Shown here piece by piece: positions 42,942 through 54,419 of a DNA stretch of 64,000 nucleotides. Under the pieces are notes generated by a model. The model did no database searches. It was not told the DNA's origin and saw nothing but the letters and a program-made list of their open reading frames with translations. This DNA is from Seriola aureovittata (Eukaryota > Chordata > Actinopteri > Carangiformes > Carangidae): assembly GCF_021018895.1 (NCBI RefSeq), contig NC_079375.1:585560-649559 (forward strand). Direction: 5' to 3'. The number at the start of each line of letters is the position of its first letter. Positions within the stretch are counted from its first letter, which is position 1. The translations under genes and the position numbers were made by a program.

Positions 42942-45900
42942 AAAAACAAACTTTTAACTTCCTGGGTAAAATGGTTTGTAGCATGCTTTGCCTTTCTGTT
43001 TTTTTTTTTTAATTTTTTTGCTGGCATTGCCTTGGCTTTCCACAGTCAAACCGGCTCCTGTAAAGTTACAAACATGCCGAAAAGAAAAGTCGTGACACTT
43101 GACACAACAGAGAGAGACTGGCTGCGGAGAAACGTTCCTACACGGACTTTGACGAGATGGAAAAAAAAGGTATGCGCGCTCCCTGCAGCTCACAAGTGAT
43201 GTTAACGTTACAGTTATCGTAACTAGTTACTGTCCGTTGTTTCATTAGGAAAATCAACAGAGCTCTGAGTGACAGCGGGAAGCACACGACGCAACAACAT
43301 GTTAAGTGCAATTTATTTCTTGTCCTCTCTGCTTTAACAGCTAATTTAAAGTGAGCTGCCCACCGCACTATAATAATTGAATCTCGAGTCCAGGTTATGT
43401 GTACCAAATGTGAGCTTAAGTGTTAATTTGATTACAAAAGCATGAAAAGTATGACACTTTGTACACTTATGGATAATCAATTATGTTTTGATGGGCACAA
43501 ATTACAGTGGTAGGATATGTAACATAATTATGTTTGCCACATAAATGTTGAATACTGTGCATTTGTTGTTGGAAATCGCTTGATAATATTAACTGCAGCA
43601 CAGATTATCCAAAATTTTACTTGAGTAAATGTAAAATGTTTACTAGCAGAAGAAAATGAACTGTTTTTAACTTATAAACAAAACACTATGTTACTGTGAA
43701 GTTCAAAAACAACTAGTCAACAATATGGAAAGGGAGAAAAACTGCACTGGGAGCTGTGTGAAAATCTGTCTCAAACAAGTTCTTGATACCATTTTAAGGA
43801 AGGTGATGAAGATAATACCCAGAGAGAAGAGCAGAGACCAGGACCTCTCACCGTACCACAACAGGTGAGAATAAAACACAGAATTATTATACAACCTCCC
43901 ATCTCTCACACAGTCAAACTACTGCCATTCTCTATGTCCCTCCATCATTCTTTTTAGAGATGCACCAATCCACGTGTTTCGCTTCAGATCTGATTCTGAC
44001 ATTAGGATTCTTTTTATCTTGAATAATATTGTTATTAACATCAATTTTACTGTTGTTGTTGGTGTTATGTGTATGATATTAATTTATGTAACCTTTTTCT
44101 CCTGGCTTTTTAAATCTGCATATAGGCAACCAGACTATGCAGTTACAGTCGTTCCTTCATTCTTATGTTATTCTGTGCGCACCAAGTCTTCTCTACACTG
44201 CTACATCACAGACAGTGTAGTAAACACAGATGTACAGTTCACAGATGTCTTCACATGAGCTTGGCTTCTCTTAAGCCGCCCATAGTGGCTCGGTGCCATC
44301 AGTCCAATATCCATTCCATGAATTAGGTCACTGTTAAATCAGTTCAGTCCCATCTCTAATTCTTTTATTTATACAATAAATTATGGACTTGTGTTCCTCT
44401 CAGGAAGGTGAAGATGCCACCCAAAGAGATGAGCTTGGAGCAGAACCTCTCACAGTGCCACAGGTGAGACAAAACTACAATATTAGACCACTCTACCTCT
44501 GTTGCTTACTCTGACAGACAAATTACAATTATTATCTCTGTTGTTTCTTTGTGTCATTCTTAGGAAAGTGATGAAGATGATGGCCAGAGAGAAGAGGAGA
44601 GAGCAGAACCTCTCACTGTGCCACAGGTGACAAAACTACAGTGTCATATAATATGCTCCACCGCTATCCCTCTCTTTCACTTTAATGAGTTGTTCATTAC
44701 TGTCTTTTTCAGGAAAACAATGAAGATGGAAGCCAAAGACAAGAACAGAAAGCAGAATCTTTCACAATGGTGCAGGTGAGACAAAACTTAAGCATTCACA
44801 TGTGAGGTTGATTACATTTTTCTAACATTAGATTCATTTGCCATTGGACTAACTGTAACATATTCTGCAGTTCATTGACATGTACACTTTCCACCCATCA
44901 GCGTCTTTTTTCTTTCTCATGTGTTGTAGCTTCTGTCTATTTTCCATGCTAAGTGCAGTCTGCCAAAACAAGGCTATGAGTAAAACAAATGAAACCTGAT
45001 CAGTCTCATTGCAGTGCTTCTTTTTCTATCATTTAGGACAATGTCCCTCAAGAGGTAGATGATGTCCACTCCTCCCATGGACTAACGGAAGGGCAAAGCA
45101 TCATCTCGATTCTCTCCTTTGCATTGAGACACAACACAACAGGTGTATTAATGGAAGACCTGCTGAAACTGCTCAGATTGCATTCTGCTCGGACTAGTGC
45201 AGTTCCAACAAGCAATTATTTTCTGGAGAAACCATTAGCTGATATTACACATCAGTTCGAACGACACCATTACTGTGGAGTTTGTACTAAGTACATTGGT
45301 TCTTCACAATCTCTGGAAGAAACACTCGAATTTGTGTCATGTTCCTCATTCACAACAGTGAAAGCCAATTTACAGGAAGGACATTTCTTTATTAGCATAC
45401 CATTAAAGGATCAGCTGAAAGATATTCTTGAGCACCAGGATATGCAGGCTCTATGTTTTTGTGCTGATGCCCATACAAAGCATGTAATAAAGGACATATG
45501 TGATGGCACCTTATATCAGACCTTGAAAATAACAGTAAAGAGGATTTTCTGTCCCTCACATTCAATTGTGATGGTGTACCAGTTTTTCAGTCCTCCAAAT
45601 TTAGTATTTGGCCAATATTATGTTGTGTTAATGAGATACCACCTGAGAGTAGAGATAAACATATACTTTTATGTGCTTGGAGCCAAGAAGCCAGATATGT
45701 CTTGCTTCTTTAAACCATTTGTTGAGAAGTGTGCCAGTCTTTCTCAAGCTGGTTTTGAGTGGCAGCATCCTGTGTGTGTGATGCAGTAGCAAGGCTATTA
45801 CTACAGAATTTTAAGCAGTTTAATGGTGAGTATGGCTGTGGAGTCTGCTTTCACCCTGGGATGCAAACAAGGAAAGGAAAAGGAAACACAAGGGTTTACA

Positions 45901-46873
45901 CATGTCCAAGTGAAAAGCCAAGTGACAGAAATCATAAAACCACAGTAGAAATGGGACAAATAGCTGAAAGAGAAGGGAAGACCATATAGGGCATAAAGGG
46001 CTCATCTGCTCTTGCAGATTTACCATTGTTTGATCTAATCAATAGGATGGTCCCTGACTACATGCACTGTGTGCTGCTTGGTGTGTGCAGATACATGGCG
46101 AATTTATGGATGGATTCTAAAAGCAGTTCTGAGCCATGGTATATTGGTACACAAACAGCCATCATGGACAGATACCTCTTGTCTATTAAGCCTCCAAGTA
46201 TTGTTGCTCGTGTTCCAAGATCTCTAACAGAACGCAAATTCTGGAAAGCCCATGAGTGGCAGCACTGGCTTTTGTATTGTGGCGTTATCCCGTGCTTTCC
46301 CCCGTTTAGCAAAGCAATTCTTGACAAATGCACCGGCAGAAGTTAAAGATTTCTGCAATGAAATGAGACAGGGAAACCAGCATGTCAAGAAGTATAAAAA
46401 GTTTACTGAGGTGACTGCCCTTGGTCCACCAAATGTGAGATTAATATCTCTTGGTGACCAAGCTGCTCTCCACACACTGAGAGAAGTTCCCACAAACTCT
46501 GTGGTGAGTTACTATAAGAGAATTGCTGTAAATGGTGTTGTTCATGGTCATACCTACAGCAAAACAAAAGACCAAGAGAAACAACTCTGTTGTGCTTTTG
46601 AAGGATGGAAGTATTTTTACAGTCTCACACTTTATTGACATGGGTGATCAATGTTTATATGCCATAGGAAAATATGGCAGTTATACAGTGCAGAAGTTGG
46701 CCAGAGGTTCTCTAATCAGAACTCAACTGAGCTACATGTCAACTGTCCACTTTCCCACAGGCTTCCACAAAGCCATAAATGCCACTCTGATAGTTAGACC
46801 ATGTATGTACATACAGTGTCCACAGCCCACCTCAATTGTGTGTCGGTTACTGAATACGTATTACTGTAAATGA
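42942..46873 (+). pseudogene. EnSpm/CMC-like transposase gene, spliced, decayed
   Basis: Exons: 43074-43169 (MPKRKVVTLDTTERDWLRRN), 43799-43864, 44404-44463, 44564-44626, 44713-44775, then 45037 onward, all with GT/AG borders and in phase. Exons 2-5 are tandem variants of one acidic 20-22 residue module (E.DED..QREE...PLTVPQ). The large exon is open to 45789 (SIISILSFALRHNTTGVLME; HHYCGVCTKYIG), then shifts frame near 45765 (LLQNFKQFNGEYGCGVCFHPG). After a stop at 45987 it continues with LPLFDLINRMVPDYMHCVLL and RSLTERKFWKAHEWQHWLLY, a deletion near 46300, and NAPAEVKDFC and VVLLKDGSIFTVSHFI in changing frames to 46873. The MVPDYMHCVLLGV block is typical of a large animal transposase family I associate with EnSpm/CMC; that superfamily assignment is inference. 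Confidence 0.7.
43799..44775 (+). repeat. four tandem acidic exons of the transposase gene
   Basis: Exons 43799-43864, 44404-44463, 44564-44626 and 44713-44775 (66, 60, 63, 63 bp) all begin GAA(G/A) with a GATGAAGAT-like core, contain CAGAG(A/G)GA, and end CCACAG or TGCAG before GTGAG/GTGAC. Introns between them are unrelated in length (about 540, 100 and 86 bp). They encode a repeated acidic linker of about 21 residues. Confidence 0.85.
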
Positions 46874-47868
46874 TTGAGTGTCAACTAAATGTGAAGATGG
46901 AGTTAGTGATTTTGGGTTTCTCAGCAGAAAATGAAACATTTGTCCAAACAATTACTACTGTACTGTACTGATCTAATGTAATTTGCTGATCTTGTGCAAA
47001 ATTAAAAATATTTCTACAAGAAGAATGGAATGAATATTATTGGATATAATTGCTCGTAAAATGTTACACAATGTTAGCAAAAAAAAAAAAAAAAAAAAAC
47101 AGTCCATTGTCATTATGAGTTGAAAACTTGCTTTTAGTCAATCATGCGTTTCCCTGTAATTTCATTGTCAAATCATGTTGTTTATGTAAATGTCTCACAT
47201 TTGTGGCAACACAAGTAAAATTTGTAAGTATTTTCTATAATATTTGCAACAGTTTAGTTTCATTGATGATTGCCCAACTTATATAGGTTTGATATCACAT
47301 TTTCCTACTAAGGATATTGTATGCAACATCACTGTCATATATTGTTCTGATAAATACCCAAATCATACAATCCTTGATTCAGATATTCAGACAAAAAATA
47401 GAAAAAATAATGAGAATAATCCCAAAAGTTCTGTAGTAAGGTTCAATATTTAATGCTGTGCCTGGCCTCACACCTAGGAGCAGGACAATGTGAGACACAA
47501 CAGAGGTCCACGCATAAAGAGGAATGTAGGCCACAGATGTTGTTATCCTATTATCCCTTCAAATCGTTTAAAGCCACCAGGAAGGAGCTGTTTATTATGC
47601 AGGCAGTCATCTAAGGCTCAGCATCAGAGCATGCCTTGACCTGATCCCAGTATAAAGGTTTGAGTTCGTGTGGGACACAAGTATTTGTATTTGTATTCAC
47701 TCAAGCTTGTTTTTTTCTGAGAGTTGAGGGAAGCAACTTGCTACAAAGTTGAAATAATGAATACCATGGCTTTGATGCCCAAATATGGGAGCAATGATTA
47801 TGTTTAGTTTTTTTTAACATTAATCTAGATACCTGTTTTAATATATGTGTGTGTGTGTGTGTGTGTGG

Positions 47869-47900
<32 letters not shown>

Positions 47901-48450
47901 TGTATATGAGCTGGTCAAGTGTCATAGAGAGCGCAGTGTGAGCAGAAGGGGGAAAACCACACACTACATAAGCCTGTCTTTATTAACTCTACAGAAGGAC
48001 GTAGCTTCAGTAATTCCCCAGAGATGATAGAAACTGCACTGCAAGAATGATCGGACCTCCTCACCTCATTTAATAATGGTGTAAAGTGTCATTTAAGCAG
48101 CTTACCATCAGTCTTTCAGTGGCACTTTGGAAACACACTGTTGACCATGATTCTCCTTAGGGAACAGAAAACAGAAGGCTTTCTCAGTCGAGCTCAAAGA
48201 TAGATTCATTTGGAAAACCAAAAAAAAAGCAACTCTGACTGAAATGACAATTTTCTTCATAATAAAGCCACACTGTCTGGCTGTTGACCAAATAACATAT
48301 GTCCTAATTTATTAAGTGGTTTAACACTTAACAAACCTGTATTTGTGCTGTAACTGGTATGACATGAACCGGCCTTGCAGTCACTGTATTAAAAGGCTGA
48401 GACAGGAGTGCTGATGTGTGTGTGTTACAATACATGCCTCAGGAACTTAA
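46874..48450. other. unassigned sequence
   Basis: Holds an A-run at 47080-47099 and a (GT)n(TA)n array at 47846-47900. No transposon terminus could be matched to the EnSpm-like gene upstream, and no gene is recognised. Confidence 0.45.
47846..47900. repeat. (GT)n(TA)n microsatellite
   Basis: GT run 47846-47867, then TA run to about 47900. Confidence 0.95.
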
Positions 48451-48671
48451 CCTCCTAGGACCTGGCGTCCACATATGTGGACCTCACATTTTGGGTTCTC
48501 TAGACCACAATACTAACTTTTTCTCAACAAGGGCCTGATGACCACATATGAGGATATTATACTGCCACTCAGTAATCGAAATTTAAAACTAATGTCCTCA
48601 TATGTGGACATCATTTTTCTCAGGTCCCAATCAGCCTATATAGCAAAGAATAGAGCTCGGGTCTTAGGAGG
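48451..48671. mobile_element. 221 bp MITE with TTAA duplication (piggyBac-like)
   Basis: Flanked by TTAA at 48447-48450 and 48672-48675. Terminal repeats are CCTCCTAGGACC at the left and GGTCTTAGGAGG at the right. The inside has CCACATATGTGGAC-type palindromes (48470 and 48595) that repeat in inverted order. No coding capacity. TTAA targeting and C-rich ends are the piggyBac pattern. Confidence 0.85.
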
Positions 48672-49103
48672 TTAAATCAGTGTCAGCACCTGTAAAATTC
48701 ACAGTATAAATATCATATATCATATAATATAATATATAAGATTTCCTATACATACCTGGTATAGAGACATTAATACAAGCCTAAAACTGTATTTGACAAA
48801 TTAGATGGCCATTAAAAGAACTCTTAACTCACTAAAGAATCTTGTAAGTGCTGCTGTCATTCCACGTCACAGTGTTCTGAAAACCTTAAATGATGCTGAA
48901 TCTCTTAAAACAGGGGTTTTCAAAGTGTGGGATAGTGGGCCTCCCCTAAGAGAACTCAAAAGCAGCCGCACCCCCCCACTATTATTACTTTTATTACTGT
49001 TATTGATGTTGCTTTGTATGTTCCACGCAGGCTAAAAAAAGGTTTCAAGAATAAATGTCATACACATCTTTATTTTTTCAAACATGTTTGTATGTTCTTG
49101 AAC

Positions 49104-49290
49104 ATTTTTTTTTTTTAAGTTATTTTTTTGGGCTTTTTGTGGCTTTAATGGACAGGACAGTAGAGAGACAGGAAATGGGGAGGCAGAGAGAGGGGGAATG
49201 ACATGCAGCAAAGGACTGTCTGATGCAGGAGTCAAACCGGGGCCAGCTGCAGCGAGGACTGTACTTAACCCACTGAGCTACACGACGCCC
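49104..49290 (-). mobile_element. tRNA-derived SINE
   Basis: Read on the minus strand it starts with a tRNA-like head: GTAGCTCAGTGGGTTAA (A box) and GGTTTGACTCC (B box) about 35 bp apart, so RNA polymerase III promoter elements are visible. The body (CTTTGCTGCATGTCATTCCC, CTCTCTACTGTCC) and tail (AAAAAGCCC, then A-rich) follow. GAACAT flanks both sides (about 49099 and 49293), a probable short target duplication. A (GA)-rich part lies at 49183-49196. Confidence 0.8.
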
Positions 49291-49854
49291 CTGGAACATA
49301 TTATTAAAACATTTTAAACATCTTTATCTGTGAATGTGGTCAAATATTTTTTTAAACACAATCTTTTTATATGTTTTTAACAATTTTTTTTTTTTTTTTT
49401 ACACATTTTAACACCTTTGTGTGTTTTTAAACATATTTTAAATACATTTGAACATCTTTTTGTTAAAAAAAAAAAACGTATTCACTTAAAAAAAAATTAC
49501 TATTTGCAATTTAACTTTTCAACTGATTTTTTAAAACACATTTTCACTCATCCGATGTTATCCCACATTAACGCTTAAACTCTGCACACAACACATTTGC
49601 TCACCTGGAATTAAGTGGGAGCAGTGAGTCTGTGTCTTTGATGCGCTGTAGAAAGGAATAAACGCAGATCATCCTCGACCCGCAGCCGTGACCGGTACTT
49701 GCTTTTAATCGTATGTGTATGTGTATGGTATGATGCCTCGGTTGCCTTGGTATTTACAGTACCAAATGTCTGGATGTCAGGGTCATACTTCCTCCGTTTT
49801 CTACTCACCTCATACTTCCTCCGTTTTCTGCTCGCCTCTGTGCCCACTCTCACT

Positions 49855-49973
49855 CGAAAAGAAAGGAAAAAAAGTGTATCATCTGGTATCAGGTTTTCAC
49901 CTGAGGCACTAAAAGTTGATCCATTTGCTGTAGTTAGCTAACCAGATGATGCACTTTTTTTCCTTTCTTTTCG
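49855..49973. repeat. 32 bp inverted repeat (hairpin) within the hAT element
   Basis: 49855-49886 and 49942-49973 are reverse complements with one mismatch (CGAAAAGAAAGGAAAAAAAG and the following CATCTGG), separated by 55 bp. A separate direct duplication of 26 bp (TCATACTTCCTCCGTTTTCT) lies just before at 49785-49835. Confidence 0.9.
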
Positions 49974-50037
49974 CGCCTCCCCTGAAGTCCTCTGGCGCCC
50001 CCCTGGGGAGGCGCACCTCACACTTTGAAAACCGCTG

Positions 50038-51625
50038 CTGTAGAGGAAAGTGAAGGGAGCACCTCCGGAGGGCCACCCGCTCAGGCCCAACAGCTCCTGT
50101 CCAAACAGAGAAGATTAAACAATTAGTTAAATCTGGGAGAACCACCCCAACACTACATTATTACTGGGCCAACAATGTCTTCACTGGGATTAACTGTGCA
50201 TAAAGTATCACCTCACACACACACTCATGCAGACGCACACACACACACACACACACACACTTAACCGAATAAACCAAAAAAAAAAAAAAAAAAAAAAAAA
50301 CAAACAACGCAGGAATTACTGATACTAACAGTGATTAACCAAATTTAGCTAATAATCATACACTGGGAACTAATTGCTTCATTAAATCAAGGTCAAATTC
50401 CTGAACGTGTCAATTTACTGAACGTGTCTTTAATTCACGCAACAGATTGGTGTGGACCAAATGCTGCTGGGCCAACGTCGAGTCAGTCACAGATCGCAGC
50501 CATTTTCATTCACAAGTAGCAAACAGTTGAGTTTAATACAGATTGTTAGAGACAAAACCACCATACAAAACGGCCGCAGAGACAGTTAACAGTTTTTAAC
50601 AGTTTTAATGCTCATATTATTGGAAGGAGGATGAGATGAGACATTTGCCACATATAGTTAGCTGAAACTTAGAGTTTGCTATGCTAATGGAACCTGGCCC
50701 TGCTGGTCTGGTAACCTGTGTTCACTGTGGGGGTGTTCATTCAAAGCTCTGTAAAAAGGTACATTCAACCGATGCTACGCTAACAATGTTTGTTTGATTG
50801 TGTGAAAGTTTCCCCTGCCACTGTTGACACACCACACCAGCTCCCCACACCACCATACAATTCACATGCCACATGTTAGCCAGGTAGCTTGCTACTGCTA
50901 GTTTGTGGGTGCACACACTGAACACACTGCACCGTACCAGTTGATGGGGGTGTTAGACGTTTCTGTATCCCTAGTTTGGGATATTATGTGAATTCTGTGA
51001 AGATGCCTGTAATGTGTGTTAGCAAATGTAAATATATTCTTGTAAGGGTTTCTGATATGAAAAACGGCCTGTGGCCCTCAATTGATTATGTAATTAATTC
51101 CATTAGAAGATGGTATGGTCCAGGGGGAGGGGCCTATTCTATAAAATGGAGGGAGGTCTACACTGCCCAGGCAGTTAGAGAAGGGCTGTGCAGACCGGTT
51201 GAGGGTTGCATTTCCATTTTGTTTTGGATTGTCTGGAAGAAAAGGACAATAAAACCTTTCATTTTTTGCACCGAACTGACTTTGTCATACTTCCTGCCAC
51301 TGACATTTGAGATTAAAGTACACTGTTTTCCAGTCAGCCTTTCACCAACCTACCCTCACTCAGGCCAGAGTGTGACAGATTGACACATGTGACTAAGCAC
51401 ACTGCATTAGTGTGAGGCACTGACTGTATCAGTAATTGAGAAACTGATGTCACTCTTTTTATTTTTACCACCATCATCCAAGTTTCATTAAAACTGCCAA
51501 AATTTGGTGGTGTAATATGATTTTGATTTCAATCCTCCTGTATAATGTGAAGGCTTTAAATAACTGATTGCAATGTATTTAACAAACCCTTGTGTTTTTG
51601 ACCTGAAGATTACTGGCAGGTATTA
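50038..51625. other. unassigned sequence
   Basis: (CA)n at 50215-50260 and an A-run at 50278-50300. A plus open frame of 135 codons at 50976-51383 has no recognised family. Nothing else is supported. Confidence 0.45.
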
Positions 51626-51740
51626 ACCCATTTATACCGGATGCTGCGTAGCGCAACATTGCCCCTCTCGCCGGTTGCTGCATAGCGCAGCATTGAGTCT
51701 CCTGCCGGCTGCTGCGTAGTGCAGCATTGTTGATTCTTCG
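51626..51740. repeat. 34 bp unit in three tandem copies beside TTAACCC
   Basis: Units start GG(A/T/C)TGCTGCGTAGCGCA at 51639, 51673 and 51707 (exact 34 bp spacing), preceded by TTAACCCATTTATACC at 51624. A TTAACCC start followed by subterminal repeats resembles a piggyBac-like end, but no partner end is found. Confidence 0.7.
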
Positions 51741-51820
51741 TCATTTTCATGATATATTTATACATATTTTACATATTTATATGCTGCAAGAGTCATGAAA
51801 ATGACTTTGTGACCTTGTGG

Positions 51821-52657
51821 CAGTGTTCACTGGACTTGGTGAATGCGAAATGCAGTTAAAGCGCCTCCCACTGGTCCAAAATGCGTGAAACCGCTGGTTC
51901 AATGGAGAGCAAACGTGTGGCACACACCATGGTTATTTGTAAGGGTTTCGGAGACACTGAAAACCAGTTATAAGTCTCCTGTACCAAGTACTCCACACTA
52001 GGGGGGATGGTGTCATTGGAAGCATGACTTAAAGCAAGCTACAGAGAGTGACACACACAGCAAATAAGAACTAGATCTTTGAGGCCATACTCCTCCTTCA
52101 GCACTTTATGGACCCCATTGTTAATCCCCGTCATAACACATGTTGAGACAATTGTGTGTTTGGTGTCACTAAAGTACCTTATCACAACCCCCAGGTACTT
52201 AGAAACACTTACATCTGTGGACTCATCGAGGAGGAGGCTGAAACTCTGGAGTGAGTAGCAGCAGTGGAGTCTGAGAAAGCAGCTTTACATGCTTCCCCAA
52301 CATGATCACATGCCAGTATGGAGCAGTGTTCAGAATGCACGATTCATTTGCAGTCTGGACACGAAGTGGTGTGGGTCTCCTCTCTGCTCTGACTGCAGCT
52401 GGGACTGCAGTGCGAGGCTACTGTGAGTGCTTTGGGACGGGGGAGGGGCTCACGGTAGCACCCGCTGCTCGTTGAGGACAGTAACTGCAGAGCGATACAT
52501 GCTTTCAGGTCAGAGTCTCCAAAACACCAGAAAAGTCTCCAATAACACCAGAAAAAGTCGCTAGATTTGTCGCTAGTCGCTTTTGACAAAATAAGTCGCC
52601 AAGAGGATTTGGAAAGTCGCCAGATTTAGCGAGAAAGTCGCCAAATTGGCAACACTG
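51821..52657 (-). mobile_element. hAT remnant, KIAA1586-like, with right terminus
   Basis: The right end (minus-strand start) is CAGTGTTGCCAATTTGGCGA followed by repeated GGCGACTTT/TAGCGACTT, a well-known fish hAT terminus. Remains of the transposase read LLLDESTDV, VVIRYFSDTKHTIVS, CCVCHSL, EYLVQETYNWFSVSPK and LDQWEAL (52230 down to 51860), interrupted by stops and small deletions. A left CAGTGTT is at 51821, but the octamers beside the two ends do not agree, so the left limit is uncertain. It lies against the broken end of the DNA polymerase fragment. Confidence 0.7.
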
Positions 52658-53406
52658 CTTCACGGGCTGTGTCATACCACTTCATAAATTTCTCTTTCTC
52701 GCACTCACTTATACTGTCATACCCATAGTAGGAAGGATCTGGGTAGGGCCCACGTAATATTCATTGGCCCTGTTAAATTTGTGGGAGAAATAGCCTCTTT
52801 CCAGATCCTCAAATCCTGGCTGCTGGTGTTGTGTTTGACAGGTGCATGGGTAGGAAGCTAAACGAATCAATCCACCGCTGTCGGAACGCTTTGTCATCAC
52901 CATGGGTGCGATTCCGTGTTTGACAAAGTATTCCAACAGTATGTAATTGTCAAAACCGGATATGTTATGTGTATTGAATGTATATCCGCTATATTTCGGG
53001 CGCCTGTAGTATTTTATGAAGGGGCTCACACATTTTAACATGTTGAAACAAAACTTGTTTCCCTCCATGTCCATTGGATAAAACACTCATGCGGCAGATC
53101 TAATCTTTTTTAACCACAGTGTGAACACACAGCGGGTGAACACAAATGTGGTGTTTTCCCAGTTTTGTAGGTTTTACCACATGCTTCACAGTACCTCAGT
53201 GTGTCACAGGGTATTACATTATGTTTGGTCTCTTTTTGTTTATGTTGGGTAAAGCACTGTTGTGATTTGCAAATGCGCTTACAGTCAGGACATTTTTTTT
53301 TGCCCAGGTGGTTATGACGCTCTAAAGCACACATTGCACCCAAAAAAAACTTGTCTGATTTTCAATGACATAATAGTGGTTGTCATATAGGTATAGCCAA
53401 ATTGTG

Positions 53407-53411
53407 TGTGT

Positions 53412-53455
<44 letters not shown>
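53407..53455. repeat. (GT)n followed by a G-run
   Basis: About 10 GT units, then about 29 consecutive G. Runs of this length are often misassembled. Confidence 0.9.
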
Positions 53456-53457
<2 letters not shown>

Positions 53458-53945
53458 TGGTAGTTTGGAAACACTGCAGTCATTTACACTCAGCAGTGTG
53501 GTGAAAGACTATAATTTTCACACCAAGGGGTTTCTCAAATTTGGTGACATCAAAGAGTGATACTTTATGCATGTGATCATATCCCATAGCCCCGTGCAGT
53601 TGTTTAGGATATTCCAGTTTTTCAGAGTGGGGCATGGCAGCATCAGCAAAATGCACTAGGCAGATAGAGAAACACAGATTGTTGTCACCACTATTGTTAG
53701 GGTTGTACAGAAAACACACTCTCTTTGCTAAAATCTCATATGGCACATGCCCCAATTTCAGACATGCACCGCCGCTTCTATTCTGTGCCACTGTAACAAT
53801 AGATTCCAATTTGTCGTCTGTCAAGGAGGTGTCATCGCTTTGTAAAATGTGAAATTTCTTCCATAAACAAGTCCTCATTATATTCATTGTCTGAATTTAA
53901 AATAGTCTGTACGTCGCTGGCCAGGGATGGACCTCTCAATACTAC

Positions 53946-54419
53946 TGTCAGGGTCCGGATGAGGCAGGGGTGTGAGACTCAAATGCAGAGGAGGAACCAG
54001 TGTTAAAGAATTTATTCAAACAAAACCAAAGTCCATACATAAGCAGATGCCACCGACAAAACAAACCTCACCACCAACAATGATACCACAAAGACAAGAC
54101 AGAGCAAGGGCTTTTTAAAGGAACGGAACTGATTAACAATGGAGAACAGGTGGGGAAGCAGACACAGGTGGGACACATCAGGGATGATTAACCAAAGGAA
54201 GCAAAACTAGAAATCAGACACTGGGGCGACATGACTATCAAAATAAAACAGGAAATGCACGGGGAAACAGAGCACAAGACAGGGAAGACTAAACTAGCCA
54301 CCAGAAACACCCAAACCAGAAACACTCAAAACCCAGAACAGAAACCCAAAACCCAGAAAACCAAACCAAGAAAGTCCAAAAAATCAAAACCCTGGAACCT
54401 CCAGACTGAGACCATGACA
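53946..54419 (-). mobile_element. solo LTR with 5 bp target duplication
   Basis: 474 bp bounded by TG...CA (minus strand TGTCATGGTCTC ... GGACCCTGACA), with ACTAC repeated at 53941-53945 and 54420-54424. The minus strand has AATAAATTC near its 3' end as a polyadenylation signal. No internal region is present, as expected after LTR-LTR recombination. It splits the polymerase-like reading frame. A related segment occurs at about 61785-61900. Confidence 0.85.

Larger units (their letters stand above)
48911..50037 (-). mobile_element. internally deleted hAT element
   Basis: Left end CAGGGGTTTTCAAAGTGTGG, right end inverted CAGCGGTTTTCAAAGTGTGAGG. A scrap of transposase remains on the minus strand at about 49640-49720 (KYRSRL and VEDDLRLFL), matching the C-terminal dimerisation block of ZBED5/FAM200-like hAT transposases. 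The flanking octamers (TCTTAAAA and CTGTAGAG) do not match, so the duplication has decayed or an end has been exchanged. A SINE and a 32 bp hairpin lie inside. Confidence 0.8.

Noticed and set aside
49234..49290. Stand-alone tRNA gene on the minus strand
   Set aside because: A and B boxes are present but the cloverleaf is not intact and a SINE body and tail follow; it is the head of a SINE.
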